Of a stretch of DNA of 64,000 nt, positions 1-12,415 are shown piece after piece (the first letter of the stretch is position 1; every line of letters starts with the position of its first letter). The DNA is from Gordius sp. MW1. Taxonomy: Eukaryota; Nematomorpha; Gordioida; Gordea; Gordiidae. The notes under the pieces are model-generated. The model did not search any database, had not been told where the DNA came from, and saw nothing but the letters and a program-made list of their open reading frames with translations. A program made the translations under genes and the position numbers. The stretch is from positions 18,786,001 to 18,850,000 of the forward strand of contig OZ038526.1 in the NCBI GenBank assembly GCA_964036665.1, in the 5' to 3' direction.

Positions 1-727
1 TTAAAGGAGGGCGGGGGCTAAATTTTGTTGTCAAAAAATTTATAAACAAAAATTAATTAAAATTATATAAATGGGACACAAATTGCAAAGAGCTCCTTCC
101 AAATTTTTTGTTTGTGCTAATTAGAATCATTGTTTGACCTAAACACATGCACAGGCCTTTTAAGTTTAATTTGCCCACCAGTTTTGAAGTCTCGGTCCAG
201 GACGTTAAAATGAAATTATAAGCCAGAGTTCGCCCGCTAAATTTTGCAAAGCACGCCCGAAATAATTTTATATATTTTGCGCCTCTTTAAACACTTTTTG
301 TCAATACTAAAACAATGATTTATTTATATGTTAAAAATGATCACTATTAAGTATGTTAAAAAATCAGTCTCAAACAGAGTTTTGTTTCTTTTAGCAAGCA
401 ACGCGCCGTTAAATTTTCACTAGCCTTTAAGCTGTATAAAACCATTTATAATAATTAAAACCTATTTTTATTGATTTTTCACCATCCCCAAAACTCTTGG
501 AATCCGCTTATTTAAAAATCACAAGTCCTATGAATAAATAACTAACAAAAATTAATATTGATTAAACTGTATTGTAAAGTTAAATAATAATAAAATTTGC
601 TAAACTTCATAAAAAAACCATTTTTTATATATTAAAATACAAAAATAAAAAGATTATTGAAGTAATTCTGGTATAGCTGGACGTCACTTTAAGCTGGGCC
701 CCTCCCGTCCCCAACCCGTTTTATTAT
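1..727. other. AT-rich sequence, no gene seen
   Basis: No open reading frame of substance, RNA gene or bounded repeat can be recognised here. The stretch is AT-rich with scattered short GC-rich phrases. Weak similarity to the segmental duplication described next may begin near its right end. Confidence 0.5.
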
Positions 728-2010
728 CATAACGCTCGTCCAAGATTTTTAACAAAAAACCCATCCGTGCCCGGCTTTGGCAATTTCAATTCTTATTAGA
801 TAACAGGCATTCGGTACATAAATTTTTATATACACAGTGTTAGAATGTGTAAATTTTCATTTAAAATTAAATCTCAAATCAATTAAGATTATGTAATTTT
901 TATATGCGCAACATCAACAAGACTCCTCCTAATATCTTTAAGTTTTTGCAAATAATTTTTAAAAAATTCCGTTTTTTTTGTCAAGGGGGGTGAGGAGGTC
1001 TAACCTGACCCCCCCCCCCCCCCCCCCCCCCTTCCCTACGCTACAGGAATTAGTCGGCAAGTCTTACTAAAGCTTTTTCCTATTTTGCAACATCAAACAT
1101 TAATTGATTGATGTGATGTTATTTTGAATCGGTGGTTAATTTATCAAAATAATTATATAAATTTGGCTACAATGTAGAGCCCTGCAGGGGTGACCCGAAA
1201 CCCGACCCGAAGTCGGGTCGCATCAAAAACTGAATAATAATAAAAGGTTAATTTTACCAAGAGCTAGGGATTTGTTTTATAAGGGACGAAAAAGAAAATT
1301 CTATGCTCTCCTAAAAATTGATCTAGATTCTTAAAATTGTTCTTCCAATTCCAACCTTTATTAAGATTGTCTTAAATTCTTCATAATTATGTTAGAAACG
1401 CCAAGTTTTGTTCTCTCCTTTAGATTTCAAATTTTATTTAAAGCAACTTTTAAAAAATTAAGTGGAAAGAATAGAATGCCAGTTATATAGTATGATAGAT
1501 CGGAATAAATAATTTAATAATAACGTTTTTGGTCAAAGTTAATTCTCATTTCTTGTGAAGTTATCTGGTAAGAAGGTTTCTTTGACTGAAATCTTGATTT
1601 GCGTAGTGTCTTTGATCTATTTAAGATCCCTGAAGCTGTTTGACACACTTGTTGATCAGCTTTTAAAGATTAAATGAGGAATGACGCCTCGACAGCCGTG
1701 TTGAGGATGGAAGAAACCACGACAAAGCCTATACCATTACGACTAGAGTTGTTAAATTGCTCGCGTGAGCAATGCTAACTATGTGCTTTGCTCGAGCACG
1801 CACACTGAGCTGTTTAATATGCTAGTTAGCTCAATGAGTGCTGGCTGTTCGGTGCAATAGTTTTAACAGTAGCATGTAAAAATGCTCAAGAGGTTAGTCG
1901 AAGCAGCAAAATGTGTTAAATCATTTAGCAAATAGCCCGAGTAGTAAACTCGAGCAGATAGCAGATTTAATTGCTATTTGTTAAAATTTAGTAACTTACA
2001 ATCATAGACT
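728..2010 (+). repeat. Segmental duplication, copy A (partner about 49.04-51.39 kb)
   Basis: From about 785 to 2010 this matches 50165-51390 in the same orientation with many small differences. Shared landmarks are GATAACAGGCATTCGG, ATCTCAAATCAATTAAGATT, TAGTCGGCAA, the TGTAGAGCCCTGCA motif and the site ATTACGAC where a foldback element sits in both copies. Weaker similarity (TTTTTAACAAAAAACC, GTGCCCGG) places the outer edge near 728. In copy B about 0.7 kb of extra sequence (roughly 49.1-49.8 kb) lies near that edge. A poly-C run of over 20 bases near 1010 is expanded relative to copy B. No gene is visible in either copy. Because both copies hold the foldback element at the same base, the duplication came after that insertion. 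Confidence 0.8.
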
Positions 2011-3495
2011 AGATAGACTGCTCATGCCATATCACAGAAATGCCCGGCCCGCTGCCCGGCTGCCGGGCAACTGTCTTAAATTTTAATTTTTGGGCGGGCC
2101 CGGGCGGCCAAGATTTGGGCAATTTGGGCATAAATTTTAGTAAATTGTTACTTTTTTTATTAGATTGTATATCGCGTTCGCGAACGCTGCCACCCCCCAT
2201 GTTAAATCTTTGCCCCACTCCATTTCTTTCAGATCCCTAGCTACGTATATGGAGGATTGAATTATTTATATTTATGTAGCCATTTCATTGTTCGCAATAC
2301 ACATGTGTGCCGTCTAGGCTTAAAAAAAAGGCGTCATGCCATTTTCACACAATCTATGCGCATAAGTGTTTAATTCTAATTCATTAATTTTTTAACAAAT
2401 AAAAATTCGTTCAGCCTTTTTGATTCCGACTTATTTTTACAATACATAATTAATTCACAACCATTCTTTTTTTGCTTCAAATAAAAATTTTTATTCTGAA
2501 AGTAAGTGATACTAATTTAAATAATTTATTATTTATGAATTAAAATTGTGTGACCTATGATTGGTTTCGCCAGCGATGATATAATATTTAAAAAAACACT
2601 GAGCAAATTTTTTGAGATTTGATTTGTCCGTTCCAAGTTTATGCAAATGCTTTACCTGTCCATTGGTTTTTAAGATTTATATTTTTAAATCTTTTTATTA
2701 TATCAAATATCGTGCTTGATCTTAACTCGTAATTAGATTTAAAATTTTATTAATCAGGCCGGGCAGCTCTAATGGTTCGGGCATGACCGGCGGACACTTA
2801 GAAGGGTTCAGACGGACAATTTAGTTAAAAATTTGGACCGGGCCGGGTTCGGGCAGAAAAATTTAACATTTCGGGCTGGGCAATTCGGGCAGCTTTAACG
2901 ATTCGGGCGGGCAATAAAGTTAAAAAATTGAATCGGGCCGGGTTCGGGCAAAAAATTCCAAACAAGTCTGACCTCTGTGCCATATGTTGCATATGGTTTA
3001 TTGTGTGTCAAAATTTCCTCCATTTTGAGGAGTTGAACTGGTGTATTCTAACCATGTAATTTTGCCTTATAACAATCAATTTACCTTCCTCACTAGTTTA
3101 TAAATTAAAACGAACGTCAATAAATTAATATTATACAAAATATTAATGGCGCTATGCTATATTATTAAACAAACTTTAATCGATGTTCTTATGTTTTTAA
3201 TTTATGTATTTTTAATTGATATTTATTCTAAAATGCTGTTTTTGATATCTACCCAATCCAATTTTTTTTTTAAACCCTTTTTAGATTATTTAACTTGAGA
3301 AAAATTACCAATTTCAACTTGATCACCACTTCGCCATGTTCACATCAAAATGGTGGAAAAAGGGTACACATTTTGTGCGTTGTGAGCAGTGTATTTAGTC
3401 TATGCTTACAATATTCGCTCATTTTAAATATCATAAACAAATTAAGAACTTTGCCCTCCTCCTTTTTTTGTCCCGTTGGTTCCCCCTATATGCTT
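1744..3495. mobile_element. Foldback hAT-like element, copy A (right half missing, hAT nested inside)
   Basis: The element starts TAGAGTTGTTAAATTGCT after the target sequence ATTACGAC (1736-1743), exactly as copy B does at 51123. The left terminal repeat of about 260 bp (1744-2003) is followed by an inner module bounded by inverted TAGACTGCTCA-type ends (about 2009 and 3397) and then by the beginning of the G/C-run minisatellite (about 3410-3495). The order of inner modules is the reverse of copy B, so the core is inverted between the terminal repeats. The expected rest of the core and the right terminal repeat are absent; a palindromic element begins directly after. A hAT element at 2033-2977 interrupts the inner module. 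No transposase is encoded. Confidence 0.75.
2033..2977. mobile_element. Non-autonomous hAT-like element, 945 bp, GGGC-rich ends
   Basis: The element is flanked by a perfect 8-bp target duplication TGCCATAT (2025-2032 and 2978-2985), the hallmark length of hAT insertions. It starts CACAGAAATGCCCGG and ends GACCTCTG. Both flanks are rich in GGGC/CCGGGC motifs in opposite orientation, giving long imperfect subterminal inverted repeats around an AT-rich centre. Removing it restores the sequence seen in copy B near 52270-52285. There is no transposase. Short reading frames on both strands near the left end are chance products of the GC-rich repeat. Confidence 0.85.
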
Positions 3496-3502
3496 GTATA
3501 AC

Positions 3503-4060
3503 AATATACCCTTAGTGCATGTAAGTGATTGATGAGTGTGGAGTAGTGGGTTAATACGATACGAACTATTCCTACTACTACGCCTGTCATCCTCCCTCTC
3601 TACTAGAGGAATAGCTCGTATTACCCACTCCTCTTACACACCCACACCCCCACATCATCCCTCAATCACTTATAAGCACCAAGATTATAGTGCTATAAAC
3701 TCAATTAGATAGAGAGGGAGGAAAACTCAAAGGATGCCGCCTCGCATAGGTACTAATTGAAATTCGATACATTGGAAAAAGTAAGAACAATAGGGAAAAA
3801 AAATCATTTTTCAATGTTTTACCCTAAGTTGGTTCTACCACTTAGAGGTTTAAAATTTTTTTAGCCATTTAATATCGCCCTATTGAGCGTCGAAAAGGGT
3901 CAAAAACGGGTTTTTTCGCAACTTTGAATCGAAATACCAAAAAGACTTGACGTATAGGAAAACAACGAAAAATATATTCGTGTTCACCACAAAAAACTCT
4001 ATCTGAATATGTTGACCGTTTCCCGGTTGATTGCACAAGACCTTTATTTGTAGACCAGTG
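3503..4060. mobile_element. Palindromic CACTA-like element, truncated copy
   Basis: The right arm (about 3600-4060) matches the right arm of the complete copy at 5851-6787, including the distal CGGTTGATT and the terminal ...CCAGTG. Only about 100 bp of the left arm remain, so the hairpin centres near 3600. The left break abuts the truncated end of foldback copy A, so a single deletion or rearrangement may have removed both missing halves. The 74-residue minus-strand reading frame at 3880-4104 is not recognisable as a protein. Confidence 0.75.
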
Positions 4061-5850
4061 TTATTTAATAAAATGCAGACGCCACTAATTTGCTTTGACA
4101 TCACATCATCACAGTAATTTTATTTTTATGAATATTGAAAATTTTATATATTTTAAAATGCTGTTTTTAAGGTTTAACTACTTTAGTATTCTTTTTATTT
4201 CGTTTTAAAAAGACTTTAATTAACCAAAATTACTTTAATCTTTATGTCCTTCCCTTATTTGTGCATATTTCAAAATGGCGGAAATATGGTACATTTAGTT
4301 AAATTTTATAGGCAATCTATTTAGTATATGAATGTAAATAATAATCAAAATGTATAGCTTTAATAAATTTTATTTAAATTAAATACTTTTTATTGTTAAA
4401 TTATAAAATATTTTGTCTTGCACCCCAACATAACAAACTACTGTGATTTTTAAAATGAATTTGCTTTTATTTATTACGCAGGAGATTTTCCTCTACTTTT
4501 ATTACTAATTAAATATTAAATCAATCTCTTTAGAAAAATAACTCCCCCCCCCCATTATTGGTTAAAGTCATTATAAATCCTGATTTTTTTTGTACCTCGT
4601 CGTGAAAAAAGATGAAACGTGTTCCACAACTATTCTTAACTATTTTAGACTGATAAAGTTTAAAGGAACCTTGCAATAATGATGTAGCTTTTATATCTGT
4701 AACCTATCCTAACTAGCCCCCTGCAATTTCTGGTAAACAATGTGGGACTGAAATAAGGAAAATTTTGTCAATAAACCATCTGATAAGAACTAAGTTGTAC
4801 GAATCTGGTCTCGCGCTTTGCTTAAATTCTGCGGCACGCACGGCTGATACACTAACTATGAATGTCCGAACTCTTGCCAAATTTTATAAAGGAACTTAGT
4901 TTAACTGGCGTAGGCAAGGGGGGGGGGGTTTCGGGTTTAAATCCCCCGAGTAATATTGCCTAAGCCTATTAAGCTTAACATCAATATAGGTCATCTTTGA
5001 TACTGGGGGACAATCTAATTCGTTCAGTAATAGTAAATGGCGTTTGAAATTAAAAAGGGTTCGCCCGAAACAATTTGCACAAAAATAGTCAAGTTTGTGT
5101 TTTGTATTTTAAGAAACTACCCCTACAGGCGTCTGTCTGAATCTTTTTAATTTAAAAAAGAAATCTGTGTAAATTCATAACGTTGAGACTGAACACCTAA
5201 AGGTTTTAATGGCAAAATCATGCTTTGACTTTACTATGGGAAAACAACCCTCTTTAGCAAGTAATTCAGGAAAATGCGTATCCTTTTAGCCGCTTGGATT
5301 TTTTAAATATAAAATGCATATGTTAACGAAAGAATGTTTTATCTTAGCATTGTCCATTTAATAAGAATGGGGCGATATTTCTGGCGAAATGATTCATAAA
5401 AATGTTTATTATATAATTTTGTTATCCTTGTCCGATTATTGATATTTTAATGTCCGATTTCTCCCTCATGTCTGATTATCTTTAAATTTATTTCCCCTAC
5501 AGCTTGCACTATCGGTCCCCTCCCCACCTCTCTCTGCTGATACGATTGCTACATTAATTTTGATTTTTGATTTAGTGGTAATAATATTTTGCCAATATAA
5601 AAAAACAACCCCCAACATTTTTCCAAGCATGGGGTCTTAAAGCTCCATCTGATCAAAGGATTGTTTAATGTCGTTATGTAAATATCCTTGGCAATTCGCC
5701 ACCCGCGCCAATGTATTACAAAATTGACCAGATTTCGGGGGTCAACGCAAAAATTTGGCTCCAGGGTTGTTTTTAGGAGCTATAATGGACGCAAATTTGA
5801 ACGGCAAAAGTGAAGACGTATAATTCAAAACACTCTAATAGGATTAATTA
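4061..5850. other. AT-rich sequence, no gene seen
   Basis: No convincing coding potential. Small curiosities are a C run near 4545 and a G run near 4920 followed by a short inverted CCCCCGAG motif. Neither has recognisable element ends. Confidence 0.5.
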
Positions 5851-6787
5851 CACTGGCCTAAAAAAAAATCAACCCGTAAACGGTCAACATATTCTGATAG
5901 AGTTGTTTGTGGTGAACACAAATATGTTTTCCGTTTTTCCTATACATCAAGGTTTTAGATATTTTAATTCAAAGTTGCGAAAATGACCGTTTTTGGCCCT
6001 TTTTGAGCTTAATAGGGCGAAATTGAATAGCTAAAAATTTTTTTAAACTTCTAAGTGGTAGAACCAACTTAGGGTAAAACATTGAAAAATAATTTTTTCC
6101 CTATTGTTTTTATTTTTGCCAATATATGGAATATTCAATTAGTCCCTATGCGAAATCGCGGCATCCTTTGAGTCTCCCTCCCTCTCTATCTAATTGGGAT
6201 ATAAGCCTATATTACACTATACCCTTAGTGCATGTAAGTGATTGATGGTGTGTGGTGGGTGCAAGAGTAGTGGCTTAATACGAGCTATTTCTACTATTAC
6301 GCCTGTCATCCTCCCTATCTACTAGAGTAATAGGTCATATTAAGCCACTACTCTTGCACCCACCACACACCATCAATAACCTACATGCACTAAGGGTATA
6401 GTGTAATATAGGCATATATATAACCCAATTAGATAGAGAGGGAGGGAGACTCAAAGGATGCCGCGATTCCGCATAGGGACTAATTGAATATTCCATATAT
6501 TGGCAAAAGTAAAAACAACAGTGAAAAAAATCATTTTTCAATGTTTTACCCTAAGTTGGTTGTATCACTTAGAGGTTTAATTTTTTTTAGCTATTTAATA
6601 TCGCTCTATTGAGCGTCTTGAAGGGTCAAAAATTTATCATTTTGGCAACTTTGAATCGAAATATCTAAAAAACTGGACGTATAGGAAAACAACGAAAAAC
6701 ATATTTGTGTTCACCACAAAAAACTCTATCAGAATATGTTGACCGTTTCCCGGTTGATTCTACAAGGCCATTATTTGTTGTCTAGTG
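5851..6787. mobile_element. Near-perfect 937-bp palindrome, CACTA-like foldback element
   Basis: The left arm (CACTGGCC...) and the right arm (...CTAGTG) are reverse complements along almost the whole length, with the centre at about 6320. The innermost 190 bp (about 6218-6408) is an especially clean hairpin. Flanking TTA triplets (5848-5850 and 6788-6790) look like a 3-bp target duplication, and the ends are CACTG/CACTA-like. Both facts fit the CACTA (EnSpm) superfamily, but the assignment is an inference. Each arm carries the same AT-rich text found at 3503-4060. Coding capacity is negligible. A transcript across it would be a roughly 460-bp-stem double-stranded RNA. Confidence 0.8.
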
Positions 6788-7369
6788 TTATTATTAAATA
6801 AATATAAAAAATTTATATATTTATGCCGATTTTGCCCAATTATTTTATTCTTATTTTTCCACTTCGTTTTGCCACGCAATACGATTACTAAGATCTGAAT
6901 GTTTGGATCAAATAAATAAGGTATTTCAAATTTCATACTTAGATGTGAATTTCGAAAGGATGTAAAAAGGCGACCTAGTGCTTATAATCATTTATTTCCA
7001 TTTATGTGCAAAATAACAGAAATAAGAATGTCCAAAAACTTTGCCCAATGGTAGTCCCAGTAAAAGCCGTCTGAGCACAACCAAAGCTTGAAGTGTATTT
7101 TATTTTAACTCAACCCAAGCAAACTTATTTTTTAATTGTATTATTTAATTTTATTTAATCAATTTCATCTAATAATATTTTTATAAGATTAATTGCTATT
7201 TGTAGATCAAAAAATATGTATCAAATAAATATTGACTATTTAAAGTACCTGCAAAAGTTAATCATTTTATTTAAAACAACCTTGCTTTAAGATTTCAAAT
7301 TTAAATATTTAGGAATATATTAGGCCATTTGATTTTTTTTTGTATTTTTTCAAAGTTATGATAGCTATT

Positions 7370-7532
7370 CATGGGCGTAGCCAAAGGGGAGGCAGGGAGG
7401 GGGAGGCTGCCCCTTCTAAATTCAAGAATTTGTTGAAATTTATTTAGATTGTGGCTAATATTTTAAATGATCATTTTGCCCCTCCCTAAATCATTATTGC
7501 CCCCTCTAATTCAAATGCTGGCTAAGCACATG
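7370..7532. mobile_element. MITE with ATGGGCGTAGCCA ends
   Basis: A 163-bp element flanked by a perfect 8-bp repeat TAGCTATT (7362-7369 and 7533-7540). The left end is CATGGGCGTAGCCA. The right end is a mutated inverse, with GGCTAAGCACATG where GGCTACGCCCATG is expected. The body has G-rich then C-rich halves around an AT centre and is non-coding. Related copies lie at 13289, 38032 and about 52742. The 8-bp duplication suggests hAT mobilisation. Confidence 0.8.
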
Positions 7533-7629
7533 TAGCTATTTAATATATTTTTTTTCCAAATCGGTAGAAGTTTATTTATAATTATGTAAGTTATATGCTA
7601 AAATATATTGAATTAATGAGCAGGCATCG

Positions 7630-9662
7630 AGCCATGGATTGAGATTGTATTAGATTTTACAATTTCCATGGTATTTTTTGCCTGATGTAAAAGAATTCTT
7701 TGGGATCGTGTGTAATAGAGGTTATATATTTTGATTGAGGAATTAACTGCCCTCGGAACCTAAGTTACCGAGAGTCGTTGCCACTTCTGGTACAAAAATA
7801 ATATGGCTGAAATGTATTTTTCCACTTTCTTTCTCACAGTAGAAGAGATGAGGTCGGGAGAAGTGTTAGATTTGGCAAATATATCCACTGGTGAAGTCCC
7901 AGCAAGCGTTTAGGCCACGAGCCCACTGGATGATTGTTACACCGTTGGGTCTTTTGCCGTCAGTGGAGATTAGGCCTGTGGGTTCCGTTGAATTAGGAAA
8001 GCCGGCTTTCTTCAAAAATGTCCGATTATTTTATTTATTGTGGCATGACGGGGATGCCGCCCCTTGCTGTATTGGCAGTTTAGAGGATGATGGCTGTTTG
8101 CTAGAACAGGTTGGCGACAGAGGTCGCAGTTGAATGGGGACACAATGTCGCAGCCGAGGCGTAGGCCTACAGCTATTCGAAGTTCCTCGCCCGACAAGTG
8201 TAACCCTAGGTTTTGGATTGGTAGAGCCTCGAGCCAATCATGACCCCGGAGGATGCCTATTTGAAGCGAGATTTCCGAAAGATAGGGTGTTCGAAGAGAG
8301 GTATGCTACGGAACGTGCTATCAGTGGTAAATCCCATTCCTTTTGGGTGATTCCAGTTGGGTGAGTTGCGGAATCTAGTTTGAGGTCTTCCCACGCCTGA
8401 AGGGCGCTGTCGAGGTGCGGGTCTTGGGTGTGAGTAATTTGTTTGATTATCTAATCCGTTGATAAACGGGATGAGATGAACCCTGCTAGTGAAAGTAAAT
8501 GGGGGGGGGGCCGGATGCCTATACCACCACTCTTTGAGGGAAGGGTGGCTTGGAGCCATTGTAGAGGGCTAAATTTAAGGTTTAAACACCTTTCGATTAG
8601 CAATTAAATTTTTTCCATCGCGTGGAGTAGGTTAACGCTTAGGAAGACGGGCGAAGCGCGCAATGCATAGTTAATTTTGGGTATTAAAATGAAGTTTTCT
8701 AGGAGAAAAAACGCATGGTGGGGAGTAAGCCGCTCCAGGGTATGGGTTATGGAGTCAATGAAGTTGGAGGAATGCTCTAAGAATGTTTCAGTTGTTTTGA
8801 CGCCTCCAATGGGAGCGCCTAAGTAATGAAAGTCATCTCTTGATATGACTTGAAATGGTAGGGAGAATTTGTCGATTGTGAGATCTTTGGTGAAGATCTC
8901 ACATTTCGCTTTGTTTAGGCTGAGTGATATTGTGTCTGCGTAGCAATTGATGATCTCTGGGATTTTCAAAACTGCTTCGGCTGGGCCGACCAGGAATCCG
9001 TCATCAAGGCACCATGATTACATGAGAATCCTAGAGAGGAGAGTTTATTGATGATGGTTTCGATCGCCATACAGAAGAGGGCCGGGCCCAAGAGATTTCC
9101 TTGTTGGATCCCTTGGGATGATTTGATAATTTGGTTTCCAAAGAGTAGATACGTTGGGTTCCCATAGCTATTTAACAAAAACTGATGGAATTCCGGAATT
9201 ATAGTATGAAAGGTTCAATAAAGGCGGCTCGGTTTACGCTGTTGAAAGCGTTTTTAAGATCGGTTTCACCAGGACGTCATTTGGTGAGGAAGATTCAAGA
9301 AATGTTCGAACTATATGGGAAGCAGCCTCGCATCCTCCTATCACACCAAAACCAAGTTGGTTTGGAAGGAGAGAAGCCGTTAAAGATGAATGGATTCGAG
9401 AGGTGATTATTTTGGAAACCATACGCCGGAGGACTGATCCAACAACAATGGGTCGGATCGAACCATCTGGTTTTTTAAAAGCAATGAGTTTTCCATCAAA
9501 TAGGAGAGGAACTATTTCAGAAGGAAAATGTCCCCTCCTTATTATGTTACAAAGGTTGGTTAAGTTGGTTAGGAGAGTATGTGAGCCGCTAAGTTGAGGT
9601 TTGATGAGGTCCTGAAGGTAAATTGGTCGTATACCATCGAGGCCCTCGGCCGAGTCCTTTAA
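7630..9662 (-). pseudogene. Decayed non-LTR retrotransposon (LINE): RT plus C-terminal domain
   Basis: Reading the minus strand from 9662, conserved pieces appear in broken frames. They are an RT N-terminal segment with SAEGLDGIRP, DGSIRPIVVGSVLRR (motif 1 type) and QLGFGVIGGCEAA; a degenerate KNAFNS region; GIQQGNLLGPALF (RT motif B type) at about 9085; an RT thumb segment with LSLNKAKCEIF and YLGAPIGG (8604-8969); and a C-terminal domain with GGIGIRPP, GLRLGCDI and the RHATINKIIGHF ... DGKRP pattern at about 7930-8200. This arrangement is known from many invertebrate LINEs. There are multiple stops and frameshifts, and the YxDD motif is lost. The 5' end is truncated near 9662, before any endonuclease. 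I infer a dead insertion upstream of, or inside, the importin-like gene. Confidence 0.8.
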
Positions 9663-9957
9663 AATTTTTTTTATAGTTTACTTATTTGGTTTTTTTAAAT
9701 GTTATTTACAATCAACGCCCACCCTGACCCTTTAAGTGCACGTTTGGTTGACATTTAATTAATTGTATCGCAGTATTAAAATTTGTTTATTTTTAAAAAC
9801 CTTATTTACCTTCATGTACCCTCTGTCAAGTATTATTTAATAATAATTATACAGATTTCAGTTGGGCAACTGCTTCGTATTTCACCTTATTTTTTGGGGT
9901 TTGGTACTATACTATTTAAATTATAAAAATCACACGTAAGTTATAAAACGTGGAGTT

Positions 9958-12415
9958 GGATCAGCTGGTCACCCAGACGGCTTACGAGGCCATGCCTCCA
10001 TTTGCCAAGATTTACGGGCCCGAAAAATTTGCCCGAACCCATCTCGACTTCTTCATCGATCGCATCAACATACGCGTGGTGAGTGGGCGACCGGGGGGTG
10101 GGACCCCCCACCCCCGGGTGTTGTGTTAAATCGAATTTTAATCCGCATCCGATTTTGAGGGGAAGAGTGGTAGTTCCAAAGTTTGGTTACCATTTGAACG
10201 AAGTCTTGTAATTATTTTTATTCCCTTATATAAAACTGTTTTTAACTTTTTTGCTTTTAGAAATTAGGGTAGCCAGGTGCCTCTCACTGACCACGCTCAA
10301 AAAGCTTAATGAGCAATTTGGGGGGGGGGGCATATCTAATCGATATAAATAATAATCTATCTACATCAGTATCATTTTAGGTGCAAATTGTGAAGTTTCT
10401 AATAAATTCCTTGTATTAAGAAAAAAAACAGGAAAAGCTGTGGCTTTAAGGAAAATACAATATTTAAAAACTATGTTTAGGTAGTAAAAATTCTTATTCC
10501 ACAATCAAAATATACTGGGTACTCATGCCTATTTTAAGACTTTCTAAAACTAAAAAATAAAACACATAACGCGTGATCTCTTTAAAAGCTAGAGACGATT
10601 TAGATTCAGTTGTTTGTTTAACGCGTATAGTGGAACGATTTTATTTGCCCGGAAGGGGATTTGGTAGGGATAGGCACAAGGTAGGAGAAAGAATACGGAA
10701 GGGGAGTTTACTTGAATTTGAATGTTTATTGTTACTTACAACACTTACCGATATATAAATGCGCAATTTATATATTCCTTACCACTGTTATAATTTCGAT
10801 TAAATAAAATATAATAATACCAACCTTTTTTACCATACGCTTTTTATATGCGCGTGAAATTTTAGCAAACCAACTTGACGCAGTACCTATCCTACTATGA
10901 CGCAAAGGAGGTGAGGGCTAACTCCAACCCAGTATCGGCGGCCGAGAAATCGGCTTTGCTCGGCGTTTTGGCGGACCTGTTGAAGGAGCTAAGCCCAAAG
11001 TCAGGAACAGCTGGGGCAGAAGGGGGCATGCTCGGGCCCAAGGTTGACCTGTTGTATCACCTCTTTGTGACCGCCTTCTCTAACCCCGACCCTGATGTCC
11101 GGAGCAACGGGGTGTACGGTCTGGGTCGTCTGACGGAAGCAGCCGGACCGTTGTTTTACGAGTGAGTGACTCGGGACCAAGCTTTGAACTTCGTTTCTTG
11201 GTTGTTCAGAGGTTTTACATTTGGTATGATTGATTTTAAGTTCAGTTGTAATTTGTAATATGTGTATTTTGTTTTCGAGTAAATTTTTGAATTTAATGTT
11301 GCCCCCTAATATTTGTAGTTGCGACTCTAGGCTTGTTTTAGATTACATTATCTTAAATGTAAGATACCGCTGATTTATCCTTAAATAAACTTTTATATAA
11401 TAAAGGAAAATTCCACTAACTTATGTTAAAATATTGATTTAGGTTTTTTTATTTAAGACTGGTTGGTTTAGTCCTTAGGCTCACTTTTGCCGAAAGTGCT
11501 AGACAAGTCGGTTTAGTCGAATATCTCGATTAAATTAAATATGGAATAAAATTTAATGCTAAGATTTGCGCTTTTAGAAAAGTGCCTCTGATCGTTTTTA
11601 GCCTGGAGAACATAATAAACGAAATTAAGGCATCCAATCGCCACAGTAGCATCCCTTGTGACCCATCGTTACGCTAGCCTCTAACCTCATGCTGAAGGAC
11701 AATGTGGTGGCCGCCCTGTGTAGACTGGTCGAAATTTCTGCCCCGAAAACTCCTTCCAAAAAGTGTGTTCCACCTTTGCCTCTCATAAGGTAAGCAGTTT
11801 TAAAAGTTGATAAAACGTTATAATGTGCTGACTGTTGTTTAATCGCTTTTAAACTTTGTAGTAGTGTTAAATTTTTTGGCCTGCGAGGCGTTTGTTTCTT
11901 GTGATTTAGTATAGAGGAGCCGATCTTTATCAAAATGCCCTTTAATGCAATTAGATTTTAAGGTAACAAGCGGTCTCCTTTTCCATTAAGTCAAATTACG
12001 CCCCCCCCCTGCCCCTTAAAGTTAATCAGTACTCATTCATAAATTTTGCCTTTTATATCTTGATATTTTAGACAACTAAATATTTCCTGTATGATAGATT
12101 GCTCAGTATGGCAGATATTTTTTCATCATCAAAAACTTCATATTTTTGACCCATACTAGTAATCTCTGATTTTGTTGTGGCAGGTCATTGATGCTGCCAA
12201 ACTTACCTAAGGATATGACGGAGAACGAAAACGTGTATGACACGCTGAAGCTAATGTAGGAATCCTATAACGGAGTTGTAAGCATTCATTTCTTTTTCAT
12301 TTTGACAATTTTTTAATATTGTAAATTTATCTTACCCCTTTTGGGAATGTAGATGCTCCCGTACGCGGCTGACTTGGTAAACTTAGCTCTCAAAGCCCTA
12401 TTTTGGGGAACAAGG
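9958..12415 (+). pseudogene. IPO4-like: Importin-4-like (Kap123 family) C-terminal exons, probably disabled
   Basis: Importin-4 is a HEAT-repeat nuclear import receptor. Exons inferred from coding quality and GT-AG borders are 9958-10085 (ends ...DFFIDRINIRV), 10866-11161 (KSALLGVLADLL; NPDPDVRSNGVYGLGRL), about 11677-11789 (KDNVVAALCRLVEIS), 12184-12277 (LPNLPKDMTENENVYDTLKLM) and 12353-12415 (LPYAADLVNLALKALF). The last four collinearly follow the C-terminal HEAT repeats of importin-4. Exons are clearly more GC-rich than their surroundings. Lesions: an in-frame TAG at 12257-12259 in exon 4, and no open path from the acceptor near 11602 into exon 3 (stop or frameshift about 11640-11676). A possible last exon near 12633 is in the wrong phase. 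Upstream exons are not in the window; a LINE lies just before. Assembly errors could mimic the lesions, so a live gene is not excluded. Confidence 0.7.

Noticed and set aside
1005-1031. Poly-C run as an assembly gap or a functional G4 site
   Set aside because: It is a homopolymer that copy B shows as a much shorter C run, so slippage or sequencing error is enough to explain it.
9185-9597. Plus-strand reading frames across the LINE
   Set aside because: Shadows of the minus-strand reverse transcriptase, which shows recognisable motifs.
12257-12259. TAG in the importin-like exon as evidence of a reassigned stop codon
   Set aside because: Only one instance, and the same gene fragment also has an apparent frameshift. 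No other gene in the window gives support.
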